From the NCBI GenBank assembly GCA_036266975.1, contig DATAWZ010000019.1, positions 1 through 17,651 on the forward strand: a stretch of 17,651 nucleotides of DNA, read 5' to 3'. The stretch's first letter is position 1; each line of letters begins with the position of its first letter. The notes beneath the pieces are model-generated. The model had not been told where the DNA came from. It saw only the letters and a program-made list of their open reading frames with translations, and did no database searches. Origin of the DNA: DATAWZ01 sp036266975. Lineage in GTDB: Bacteria; Actinomycetota; Thermoleophilia; Solirubrobacterales; Solirubrobacteraceae. A program made the translations under genes and the position numbers. Below, in pieces: positions 7,927 to 17,649 of the stretch.

Positions 7927-10130
7927 GCCGCGCGGCGGTCACCGAGGAGCTCGAGCGCCTCGTCGCCGGCGAGCACCCGGACCCCCATCACGTGCTGGGG
8001 GCCCATCCCGGCGCCAAGGGGGTGCAGATCCGCGCCTGGCGGCCGGACGCCCGCGCGGTCACCGCGCACCTGTCCGACGACAACGGGGGCGTGCCTCTGC
8101 GCCGCGTGCATCCTGCCGGGATCTTCGCGGCCACGATCAGCGGCGCCGCGCTGCCGCTGCACTACGTGCTGGAGGTCACCTACCCGGACGGCAACCGCGT
8201 GCGACTGGAGGACCCCTACGCGTTCGCCCCCACCGTGGGCGAGCTGGACCTCCACCTGGCCCAGGAAGGCCGCCACGAGGAGCTTTACGAGCACCTCGGC
8301 GCGCACCCGCGCGTGGTCGACGGGGTGAGCGGGACCGCGTTCTCGGTGTGGGCGCCGTCGGCGCGCGCGGTGAGCGTGGTCGGCGAGTTCAACCTGTGGG
8401 ACCCACGCGTGCACCCGATGCGCTCGATGGGGTCGGCGGGCATCTGGGAGCTGTTCCTGCCCGGCGTCGACGAGGGCGCCCGCTACAAGTTCGACCTGCG
8501 CACCCCGACCGGCGAGCACCGACTGAAGGCCGATCCCTACGCGCTCGCGTGCCAGGCCCCGCCCGGGACCGACTCGATCGTCGCCACCGCGACGCACGAC
8601 TGGCGCGACGCGGACTGGCTGGCCCGGCGCGCGGGCGCCGACCGCCTCGGCGAGCCCATCTCGATCTACGAGGTGCACCTGGGCTCCTGGCGGCGCGACC
8701 CCGGCGAGCCCGAGCGCCTGCTGCGCTACACCGAGCTCGCCGAGCCGCTCACCGACTACGTCACCGAGATGGGCTTCACCCACGTCGAGCTGCTGCCGGT
8801 CACCGCCCACCCGTTCAGCGGCTCGTGGGGCTACCAGACGACGTCGTACTTCGCCCCGGACCCCCGTCTGGGCAGCGGCGACGAGCTGCGCGCGCTGATC
8901 GACCATCTGCATCGCGCCGGGATCGGCGTGATCCTGGACTGGGTGCCCGCGCATTTCCCGCGCGATGACTGGGCGCTCGCGCGCTTCGACGGGACCGCGC
9001 TGTATGAGCACGCCGACCCCCGTCGCGGAGCGCACCCGGACTGGGGGACGCTCGTGTTCAACCTCGCCCGCCACGAGGTGCGCAACTTCCTGCTCGCCAG
9101 CGCGCTGTTCTGGCTGCGCGAGTACCACGTGGACGCGCTGCGCGTCGACGCCGTCGCCTCGATGCTCTATCTGGACTACTCGCGCAAGGAGGGCGAGTGG
9201 GTGCCCAACCGGTACGGCGGGCGCGAGGATCTCGACGCGGTCTCGTTCCTGATGGAGCTCAACGAGGTCCTCTACCGGCGCGAGGCCGGGATCCTGACCA
9301 TCGCCGAGGAGTCGACTGCCTGGCCCGGCGTCTCGAGGCCCACCTACCTCGGTGGACTCGGTTTCGCGCTGAAGTGGAACATGGGCTGGATGCACGACAC
9401 GCTGCTCTACTTCAGCCGGGACCCGGTCTACCGCCGCTACGAGCACAACCAGCTCACGTTCAGCCTGATGTACGCCTTCACCGAGAACTTCGTGCTGCCG
9501 CTGAGCCACGACGAGGTCGTCCACGGCAAGGGCTCGCTGCTCAGCCGCATGCCCGGCGATCGCTGGCAGCAGCTGGCCAACCTGCGCGCCCTGTACGGCT
9601 GGATGTGGGCGCACCCGGGCAAGAAGCTGCTGTTCATGGGCGGCGAGTTCGCCCAGGAGCGCGAGTGGAGCCACGAGTGGTCGATCGACTGGCACCTGCT
9701 CGAGGACGACGGCCATGCGGGCGTGCGCCAGCTCGTCGCCGCGCTCAACCACGCCTACCGCGCACAGCCGGCGCTGTGGGAGATCGACTTCGACTCCGAG
9801 GGGTTCTTCTGGCTGGAGGGCGGCGATGTCGAGGCCAACGTGCTCGCCTTCGTGCGCCAGGGCCGCGAGCGCGCGGACGGCACCCGGCCGCGCCTGGTGT
9901 GCGTGGCCAACCTCTCGCCCGTCGTGCGCAGCGGGTATCGGGTCGGACTTCCCGACGGCGGCTCCTGGCGCGAGTTGCTCAACACGGACGCGACTCGCTT
10001 CGGTGGTTCGAACGTGGGCAACGGCGGGACGGTCTGGGCCGACGAGCGGCATTGGCACGGCCAGCGCTTCTCGGCCCCGCTCGAGCTGCCGCCGCTCGCG
10101 GTGCTGTGGCTCGTGCCCGACGATGGCTGA
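7923..10130 (+). CDS. glgB: 1,4-alpha-glucan branching enzyme (GH13_9)
   Basis: GlgB cuts alpha-1,4 chains and reattaches them by alpha-1,6 bonds, turning the linear GlgE product into branched glucan. The protein has 735 residues, the long form with two N-terminal CBM48 domains: the first from HPDPHHVLGAHPG (about 17-105), the second around FSVWAPSARAVSVVGEFNLW (about 140-215). The GH13 barrel has ALRVDAVASMLYLDY with nucleophile Asp409, TIAEESTAWPGVSRP with Glu462, and LPLSHDEVVHGKGSLL with Asp530. The 53-residue spacing from Asp409 to Glu462 equals that of the E. coli enzyme (405/458, from memory). The start is a GTG overlapping the mak stop; a longer reading frame upstream only shadows mak. 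Its stop overlaps the treZ start by eight bases. Confidence 0.97.
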   Translation: MSRAAVTEELERLVAGEHPDPHHVLGAHPGAKGVQIRAWRPDARAVTAHLSDDNGGVPLRRVHPAGIFAATISGAALPLHYVLEVTYPDGNRVRLEDPYAFAPTVGELDLHLAQEGRHEELYEHLGAHPRVVDGVSGTAFSVWAPSARAVSVVGEFNLWDPRVHPMRSMGSAGIWELFLPGVDEGARYKFDLRTPTGEHRLKADPYALACQAPPGTDSIVATATHDWRDADWLARRAGADRLGEPISIYEVHLGSWRRDPGEPERLLRYTELAEPLTDYVTEMGFTHVELLPVTAHPFSGSWGYQTTSYFAPDPRLGSGDELRALIDHLHRAGIGVILDWVPAHFPRDDWALARFDGTALYEHADPRRGAHPDWGTLVFNLARHEVRNFLLASALFWLREYHVDALRVDAVASMLYLDYSRKEGEWVPNRYGGREDLDAVSFLMELNEVLYRREAGILTIAEESTAWPGVSRPTYLGGLGFALKWNMGWMHDTLLYFSRDPVYRRYEHNQLTFSLMYAFTENFVLPLSHDEVVHGKGSLLSRMPGDRWQQLANLRALYGWMWAHPGKKLLFMGGEFAQEREWSHEWSIDWHLLEDDGHAGVRQLVAALNHAYRAQPALWEIDFDSEGFFWLEGGDVEANVLAFVRQGRERADGTRPRLVCVANLSPVVRSGYRVGLPDGGSWRELLNTDATRFGGSNVGNGGTVWADERHWHGQRFSAPLELPPLAVLWLVPDDG

Positions 10131-11844
10131 CGAGGGCGTCCTCCCGTGGGAGGCGCCGCTTGGAGCAACCCCGAGCGGGGACGGCTCGTGCACGTTTCGC
10201 GTGTGGGCGCCCCACGCCGACCGCGTGAGCGTGCGCACCGGCGGCGGGGAGCACCCGCTCGAGCCCGCCGGCCTCGGGGTGCACGCGGCGTCGCTGCCGC
10301 TGGCGGCCGGCGAGACCTACTGGTACGTGCTGGATGGCGCCTCGGCGCTGCCCGATCCCGCCACGCGCGATCAGCCGGACGGGCTGCGCGGCGCCTCGCG
10401 CGTGCTGGACCCGAGCCGGGCCCGCTGGCACGACGACGGTTTCACCGCCCCGGCACTGCAGGAGCTCGTGCTCTACGAGCTGCACGTGGGCTGCTTCACC
10501 GAGGAGGGGACGTTCGCGGCCGCGGCCGCGCACCTGCCCGCGCTCGCCGAGCTCGGCGTGAACGCCGTCGAGCTGATGCCGGTGGCCGACTTCCCAGGGA
10601 CCCGCGGGTGGGGCTATGACGGCGTCTACCTCAGCGCCGCCCACCGCTGCTACGGCGGCCCGCACGGCCTTCAGGGGTTCGTCGACGAGGCCCACGCCCA
10701 TGGCGTCGCCGTCGTCCTCGACGTCGTCTACAACCACGTGGGAGCGTCGGGGGCCAAGGCGCTCGAGGCGTTCGGGCCCTACTTCACCGACCGCTACGAG
10801 ACCTTCTGGGGGCGGGCGATCAACTTCGACGACGCCGACTGCGGCGCGGTGCGCGAGTGGGTGCTGCAGAGCGCCGAGGGCTGGGTGCGCGACTTTCACA
10901 TCGACGGGCTGCGCCTGGACGCGGTTCACGCGATCGCCGACGGCTCGGCCCGGCACATCGTCGCCGAGGTGTGCGACCGGGTGCATCCGCACGGTGCTCT
11001 GGTCATCGCCGAGAGCGGCCTGAACGACCCGCGGGTGATCCGACCCGAGACCGAGGGGGGCTGGGGCTGCGACGCCCAGTGGGCCGATGACTTCCACCAC
11101 GCCCTTCACGTGCTGCTCACCGGCGAGCGCGACGGCTACTACGCCGACTTCGGCGCCGTCGCCGATCTGGCGAAGGCGTATCGTCGGCCGTTCGTGCACG
11201 ACGGCCACTACTCGAGCTTTCGCCGGCGGCGCTACGGGGCGCCGGCCGATGACCGGCCGACCGAGCAGTTCGTGGTCTTCGCCGAGGACCACGATCAGGT
11301 CGGCAACCGCGCGCTCGGAGACCGCCCGCCGGCGCCGGCGCGCCCGCTGGCGGCCCTGTGCACGCTGCTCTCGCCGTTCACGCCGATGCTCTTCATGGGC
11401 GAGGAGTACGGCGAGCCTGCGCCGTTTCAGTTCTTCTGTGACCACATCGACCCGGACATCGCCACGGCCACGCGCGAGGGACGCCGGCGCGAGTTCGCCG
11501 CGTTCGCCTCCTTCTCGCACATGGAGATCCCCGACCCGCAGGACGAGGCGACCTTCCTGCGCTCCAAGCTCACACGCGAGCGCGACGAGGGGCTGGCCCA
11601 TCTGTACGCCTGCCTGCTGCGCGAGCGCCTCGCCCTCTCGGGCGACGCCGACGTCGAGTTCGACGAGCGGCGACGGTGGCTGCGGGTCACGCGCCGCGGC
11701 GGGGAGATCATCTGCAACTTCGCCGCCGAGCCCCAGGTGCTCGCCGCGGGCGGTGACCTCGTGCTCGCCACCCACCCCGATGTCGTCCGCGACGAGCAGG
11801 GCCAATTGCGGCTGCCCGCGCTGAGCGGCGCGCTGCTGCGATGA
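10123..11844 (+). CDS. treZ: Malto-oligosyltrehalose trehalohydrolase (GH13_10)
   Basis: TreZ hydrolyses maltooligosyl-trehalose, made by TreY, to free trehalose and a shortened maltodextrin. The protein has 573 residues, normal for the family. An N-terminal CBM48-like domain (CTFRVWAPHADRVSV) precedes the GH13 barrel. Motifs seen are ELHVGCFTEEGTF, MPVADFPGTRGWGYDG, LDVVYNHVG, GLRLDAVHAI with nucleophile Asp266, VIAESGLNDPRV with Glu297, WADDFHHALHVLLTGE, and FAEDHDQVGNRALGDR with Asp391. MLFMGEEYGEPAPFQFF is strongly TreZ-like. The ATG at 10123 overlaps the end of glgB by eight bases and has no clear ribosome binding site, so coupled translation is likely. It is separated from treY by a hairpin linker and glgX, whereas treY and treZ are often close neighbours elsewhere. 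Confidence 0.96.
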   Translation: MADEGVLPWEAPLGATPSGDGSCTFRVWAPHADRVSVRTGGGEHPLEPAGLGVHAASLPLAAGETYWYVLDGASALPDPATRDQPDGLRGASRVLDPSRARWHDDGFTAPALQELVLYELHVGCFTEEGTFAAAAAHLPALAELGVNAVELMPVADFPGTRGWGYDGVYLSAAHRCYGGPHGLQGFVDEAHAHGVAVVLDVVYNHVGASGAKALEAFGPYFTDRYETFWGRAINFDDADCGAVREWVLQSAEGWVRDFHIDGLRLDAVHAIADGSARHIVAEVCDRVHPHGALVIAESGLNDPRVIRPETEGGWGCDAQWADDFHHALHVLLTGERDGYYADFGAVADLAKAYRRPFVHDGHYSSFRRRRYGAPADDRPTEQFVVFAEDHDQVGNRALGDRPPAPARPLAALCTLLSPFTPMLFMGEEYGEPAPFQFFCDHIDPDIATATREGRRREFAAFASFSHMEIPDPQDEATFLRSKLTRERDEGLAHLYACLLRERLALSGDADVEFDERRRWLRVTRRGGEIICNFAAEPQVLAAGGDLVLATHPDVVRDEQGQLRLPALSGALLR

Positions 11845-11974
11845 GCGCGCTACGGGTCTTTCGTCCGTCCTCGCCTTCGGCTGCGGGCGGCGGAGGACCC
11901 TCCGCCGACTGGGCGGCGAGCAGGCTCGCCGCCGACGCTTCGCCGGCGCTCCCGACACGGGAGCAGGCTCACCG
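11845..11974 (+). repeat. Intergenic linker with three tandem hairpins
   Basis: This 130-base gap breaks the otherwise overlapping operon. Hairpin 1 has stems 11888-11895 and 11900-11907 (CGGCGGAG / CTCCGCCG, loop GACC). Hairpin 2 has stems 11912-11920 and 11925-11933 (GGCGGCGAG / CTCGCCGCC, loop CAGG). Hairpin 3 has stems 11948-11954 and 11958-11964 (GCTCCCG / CGGGAGC, loop ACA). The 10-mer GAGCAGGCTC occurs twice, at 11918 and 11961. No T-run follows any stem, and no TANNNT promoter is evident. The third hairpin contains the only Shine-Dalgarno-like bases (GGGAG) before glgX. Possible roles are processing or stability control, attenuation, or a dispersed palindromic repeat. The structures are seen directly; the role is inferred. 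Confidence 0.7.
11959..11963 (+). promoter_or_regulatory. Weak ribosome binding site of glgX inside a hairpin
   Basis: GGGAG lies 11 bases before the GTG start, a rather long spacing. It forms part of the 3' stem of hairpin 3, so folding would hide it. Confidence 0.35.
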
Positions 11975-14139
<2,165 letters not shown>

Positions 14140-14143
<4 letters not shown>

Positions 14144-16146
14144 GGGAACTGCGCGCGACCTACCGGCTGCAGCTCACCCCGCAGCTCGACTTCGCCGCGG
14201 CGCTCGAGCTCGTGCCCTACCTGCGTGCGCTGGGCATCAGCCACCTCTACCTCTCCCCGTCGCTGCAGGCGCGCCGCGGCTCGACGCACGGATACGACGT
14301 CGTGGACCCCGCGCGGGTGAGCGACGCCCTGGGCGGGGAGGATGGTCTGCGCGCGCTCGCCGACACCGGGCTGGGCGTGATCCTCGACATCGTCCCCAAC
14401 CACATGGGGATCGGCGAGGAGAACCGCTGGTGGACCGACCCGGTCCTGCGCGAGCAGTTCTTCGACATCGACCCGGTCACCGGCCGGCACCGGCGCTTCT
14501 TCGACATCGACGACCTCGCCGCGCTGCGCCAGGAGGACCCCGAGGTCTTCCAGGCCACCCATGCCAAGGTGCTCGCGCTGCTGGCCGACGGCGTGCTCGA
14601 CGGCCTGCGCGTCGACCATCCCGACGGGCTGGCCGATCCCGCCGGCTACCTGGCGCGGCTGCGCGAGGGGGGCGCCGGGCGAGTGTGGGTCGAGAAGATC
14701 CTGCACCCCGACGAGCCGCTGCGCGATTGGCCGGTGAGCGGCACCGTGGGCTACGAGTTCCTCGTCGACGTCCAGGGCCTGTTCGTCGACCCCGCCGGCG
14801 AGCCGGCGCTCACGACGATCTGGCAGGAGATCAGCGGCGACGAGCGCGACTTCGCCGCGGTGGCGCTCCAGGCCCAGCTCGAGCAGGCCTCGTCGGTCTT
14901 CGCTTCCGAGCTCGAGCGCCTGGAGCGCGTCGATCCGCGCTTCACCGTCGCGGAGCTCGGTCAGGCCGCCGCGCTGCTGCCCGTCTACCGGACCTACGTC
15001 GAGCCCTGGAGCGGGCGCGTGCAGCAGGCGGACATCGACGCGCTGACCGCCGTGCAGGCCCAGGCGCCCGAGCTCGCCCGGGTGCTCGCGCTGGAGGATC
15101 CGCCCACACCGCCCGAGCTGATCACCCGCTTCCAGCAGACCACGCCGGCGATCACCGCCAAGGGGATCGAGGACACCGCCTTCTACCGCCACCTGCGCCT
15201 GCTCGCGCTCAACGAGGTCGGCGGCGACCCGGGCCGCTTCTCGGTGGGCGTGGCCGCGATGCACGCCGCCAACGTGGCCCGGTCGCCCGACGGCCTGCTG
15301 ACCACCCAGACCCACGACACCAAGCGTTCGGGCGACGCGCGCGCCCGCATCGGTGCGCTCTCCACGCTGGCGCCCGAATGGGCCGCTCAGGTGCGCGAGT
15401 GGCGGGCGCGGTTTGCCCCCTCGCCGGACCCGATCGCCGAGTACCTGATCTACCAGACGCTGATCGGGGTGTGGCCGATCGAGCGAGAGCGGCTGGACGC
15501 CTACCTGCTCAAGGCGCTGCGGGAGGCCAAGCGCCGCACGAACTGGATCTCACCCGATGAGGCCTACGAAGGCGAGGTCCTGGCCTTCGCGCGGCGGGTG
15601 TGCACCGACGAGGCCTTCGTGGCCTCCTTCGAGGCGTTCCTGGAGCGCGTGCGCCCGGAGGGCGAGCGCTCGGCGCTGTGCCAGCTGCTGATCAAGCTCA
15701 CCGCGCCCGGCGTCCCGGACATCTACTACGGCGATGAGCTCTGGCGCCTGTCGCTGGTGGACCCCGACAACCGCCGCCCGGTGGACTTCGGCGCACGCCG
15801 CACCGCCCTTCAGGCCCTCCGAGGCGGCGAGGCGCCTACCGCCACGACGGCCAAGCTGTACCTGATCTGGCGGGCGCTCGAGCTGCGCGCGCGTCGCCCG
15901 GCCGCGTTCGCCGGCGCCTACGAGGCGGTGCCGGTCGACGGCGGCGAGGCTTTGGCCTACCTGCGCGGCGAGCGCGAAGTGCTCGTCGTGGCGCCGGTGC
16001 GCCACTACGCGCACGCCCACCTGAACGGCGTCGCCGGGGGCTGGAGGGACGTGCTCGGCGGGGGCGCGCCGACCGACTTGGAGCGGGCGCAGCCGCTGGC
16101 GCCGTTGATCGCCGAGCGCGGGTTTGCCCTGCTCGAACGCGCCTGA
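14140..16146 (+). CDS. treY: Malto-oligosyltrehalose synthase (GH13_26), compact form
   Basis: TreY isomerises the reducing-end alpha-1,4 bond of a maltodextrin to alpha,alpha-1,1, giving the TreZ substrate. The 668-residue protein opens immediately with the family motif ATYRLQLTP and continues with YLRALGISHLYLSPSLQAR, STHGYDVVDP and ILDIVPNHMG. Catalytic residues are Asp159 (GLRVDHPDGLADP), Glu185 (VWVEKIL) and Asp393 (TQTHDTKRSGDARAR). TPAITAKGIEDTAFYR and PGVPDIYYGDEL are also characteristic. Most TreY proteins have 700-800 residues. Here FFDIDPVTG runs almost directly into RHRRFFDIDDLAALR (about 108-131), so the usual B-domain insert is missing. The start is GTG, overlapping the glgX stop by four bases, which indicates coupling. 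The 205 bases that follow separate it from the GT4 gene. Confidence 0.95.
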
Positions 16147-16154
16147 GCAGCCGC

Positions 16155-16160
16155 TACGCT
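16155..16160 (+). promoter_or_regulatory. Possible -10 element for the GT4 gene
   Basis: TACGCT fits TANNNT and lies just after the treY stop. A transcript would start near 16167, with a leader of about 185 bases before the GTG start. The -35 region (CTCGAA at 17-base spacing) is poor. Read-through from treY is an alternative. Confidence 0.3.
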
Positions 16161-16187
16161 CGTGTCAGTGGGAACCGAACGCCGGCT

Positions 16188-16347
16188 GGTGGCACCTCCT
16201 GCAAATCCGCTCCCGCTTCGTGGCTGCAAATCTTCGCCTGGCGGCGTCCTCGGAAGCCGGAATAGCGCTGCTATTCCGGCTCCCTGCGTCCTGGCCATGC
16301 TCGATTTTCGCTCGCGAATCGACGACCGGATTTACAGGAGGCACCAC
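16188..16347 (+). repeat. Structured repeat block with terminal inverted repeats
   Basis: The ends, 16188-16209 and 16327-16347, are imperfect inverted repeats. CTCCTG-C-AAATCCG at the left can pair with CGGATTT-A-CAGGAGG at the right in two runs of seven pairs split by one mismatch, followed by two mismatches and four more pairs. In the middle is a perfect 12-bp hairpin, stems 16255-16266 and 16270-16281, starting AGCCGGAATAGC, loop GCT. A smaller hairpin lies at 16302-16321 (CGATT / AATCG). A degenerate direct repeat is also present: 16199-16236 and 16268-16310 match at about 30 of 38 aligned bases, and CTGCAAATC recurs at 16224. The block could be a small palindromic mobile repeat (MITE-like) or a folded 5' leader. 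I recognise no known riboswitch class. Confidence 0.75.
16336..16341 (+). promoter_or_regulatory. Perfect Shine-Dalgarno sequence within the right inverted repeat
   Basis: AGGAGG is followed ten bases later by the GTG at 16352 and decides that start over the in-frame GTG at 16361 and over the much longer upstream frame. The whole hexamer can pair with CTCCT plus neighbouring bases of the left arm (16195-16200), so folding would hide it from the ribosome. Confidence 0.7.
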
Positions 16348-16351
16348 TAGG

Positions 16352-17572
16352 GTGGGCGCGGTGCGCACGCTGACCCTCTCCTGGGAGTACCCGCCGCTCA
16401 TCGAGGGCGGCCTGGCGCGGCACGTCGGAAAGCTCTCCGAGGCGCTTGTGCGTCGCGGCGTGGAGGTCCACGTGCTCGTGCGCGGGGGGCCCGGCTCGCC
16501 TGCCCCGCCCCTCGTCGCCGGGGTGCAGGTGCACCGCGTCCCCGAGCCGAGCTGGCCGCGCGACCTCTCGCGCTTCATCGCCTGGGTGGCGCACATGAAC
16601 GAGGACATGCTCGCCGCCGGACGGGAGCTCGCCGCCCAGCACGCCTTCGACCTGATCCACGCCCACGACTGGCTCGTCGGCGAAGCGGCACGCGGCCTGG
16701 CCGACGAGCTCGGGCTGCCGCTGCTGTGCACCGTGCACGCCACCGAGCACGGGCGCCATCAGGGCCATGTCGACCGTCCGCCGCAGTCGACCATCCACGA
16801 GCTCGAGCGGGCGATGGTGCGCCGGGCCGACGGGGTGATCACCTGCTCGCACTACATGCGCGGCCACGTCGCCGACGTGTTCGGGATCGCCGAGCGGCGG
16901 ATCACGGTGATCCCCAACGGCGTCGACCCCGCCGACCTGCAGCCGGCCTGCGACCTCGAGCGCCTGCGCGGCCGCTTCGCCGCACCGCAGGAGCGCCTCG
17001 TGCTGCTGATCGGCCGCCTGGTCTACGAGAAGGGCTTTCAGATCGCCCTGGACGCCCTGCCCCAGGTGATCGAGCGGGTCGGGGACGTGCGCTTCATCGT
17101 CGCCGGCTCGGGACCGCACGAGGCCGAGCTGCGCGCCCAGGCCACGCGCCTGGGCCTCGACGCCCACGGCGACTTCCTGGGCTGGATCGGCGACGACGCG
17201 CTGCACTCGCTCTACCGGATCGCCGACCTGTGCGTGGTCCCGTCCCTGTACGAGCCGTTCGGCCTGGTCGCCCTGGAGGCGATGGCCAGCGGCTGTCCGT
17301 GCGTGGTCGCCGACACCGGCGGTCTGCGCGAGGTCGTGCCGAGCGAGCAGGTCGGCCTGCGCTTCCGCGCGCGCGATTCGGACTCGCTGGCGAGCATGCT
17401 CGAGCGCGTGCTGTGCGATGAGATCCTGCGCGAGCGCCTCGTGGCCGAGGCCTCCGAGCACGTGCTCCGGTTCGACTGGGACGACATCGCGCGCCGGACC
17501 GAGCGCCGCTACGCGCGGCTGCGGCGCCGCCGCCGCGGGCGCGGGCGACCGAGGACCGCAGGCAGCCGCTGA
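16352..17572 (+). CDS. GT4-family glycosyltransferase, glucan-synthase-like
   Basis: This is a predicted cytoplasmic GT-B retaining glycosyltransferase of 406 residues. The N-terminal domain opens with LTLSWEYPPLIEGGLARHV, whose GG loop is typical of sugar-nucleotide-dependent glucan synthases, then IHAHDWLVG and HATEHGRHQG. The C-terminal nucleotide-sugar domain shows VIPNGVDP, LIGRLVYEKGFQIALDALP, VAGSGP and the E-x7-E motif in YEPFGLVALEA (Glu301, Glu309), followed by DTGGLREVV. The last ~20 residues are very Arg-rich (RLRRRRRGRGRPR). It lies downstream of a GlgE pathway, which suits either GlgM (maltose-1-phosphate from ADP-glucose and glucose-1-phosphate) or a GlgA-like glycogen synthase. 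The sequence does not decide between these, and other acceptors are possible. The fold and class are firm, the substrate is not. Confidence 0.85.
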   Translation: MGAVRTLTLSWEYPPLIEGGLARHVGKLSEALVRRGVEVHVLVRGGPGSPAPPLVAGVQVHRVPEPSWPRDLSRFIAWVAHMNEDMLAAGRELAAQHAFDLIHAHDWLVGEAARGLADELGLPLLCTVHATEHGRHQGHVDRPPQSTIHELERAMVRRADGVITCSHYMRGHVADVFGIAERRITVIPNGVDPADLQPACDLERLRGRFAAPQERLVLLIGRLVYEKGFQIALDALPQVIERVGDVRFIVAGSGPHEAELRAQATRLGLDAHGDFLGWIGDDALHSLYRIADLCVVPSLYEPFGLVALEAMASGCPCVVADTGGLREVVPSEQVGLRFRARDSDSLASMLERVLCDEILRERLVAEASEHVLRFDWDDIARRTERRYARLRRRRRGRGRPRTAGSR

Positions 17573-17576
17573 GGTT

Positions 17577-17649
17577 CCGGCCGGTGCATGCACCGGCCGG
17601 CGGCGGCCCGCATGCGGGCCGCCGAGGGTGCCGCACATGTGCGGCACCC
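17577..17649. repeat. Tandem array of three perfect 24-bp palindromes centred on CATG
   Basis: The palindromes occupy 17577-17600, 17601-17624 and 17626-17649. Each has a different ten-base arm, then CATG, then the exact reverse complement of the arm: CCGGCCGGTG, CGGCGGCCCG and GGGTGCCGCA. They are spaced by zero and one base and begin four bases after the GT4 stop codon. As RNA they would form three stacked ten-pair hairpins with CAUG loops. As DNA they could extrude cruciforms or bind dimeric proteins. The array may continue beyond the window, which ends two bases later. No T-run follows, so a classical intrinsic terminator is not shown, although actinobacterial terminators often lack one. 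Confidence 0.9.

Noticed and set aside
7851..10238. Long minus-strand open frames opposite glgB and other genes
   Set aside because: These are typical antisense open frames of high-GC DNA. None shows recognisable domains, and each lies opposite a well-supported gene.
11888..11964. Rho-independent terminator after treZ
   Set aside because: Stems are GC-rich but none is followed by a T-run, and glgX follows on the same strand without a visible promoter. A partial terminator cannot be excluded.
16165..16240. Cobalamin or other known riboswitch
   Set aside because: Fragments such as GGGAACCGA looked suggestive, but the conserved boxes and spacing of known classes are not present.
16124..16351. 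N-terminal extension of the GT4 protein through the repeat block
   Set aside because: The frame is open only by chance across the repeats and the end of treY. A perfect AGGAGG precedes the GTG at 16352, where homology to GT4 enzymes begins.
17577..17649. CRISPR array
   Set aside because: There are no spacers: palindromes touch each other, and the repeated feature is symmetry and the CATG centre, not a shared repeat sequence.
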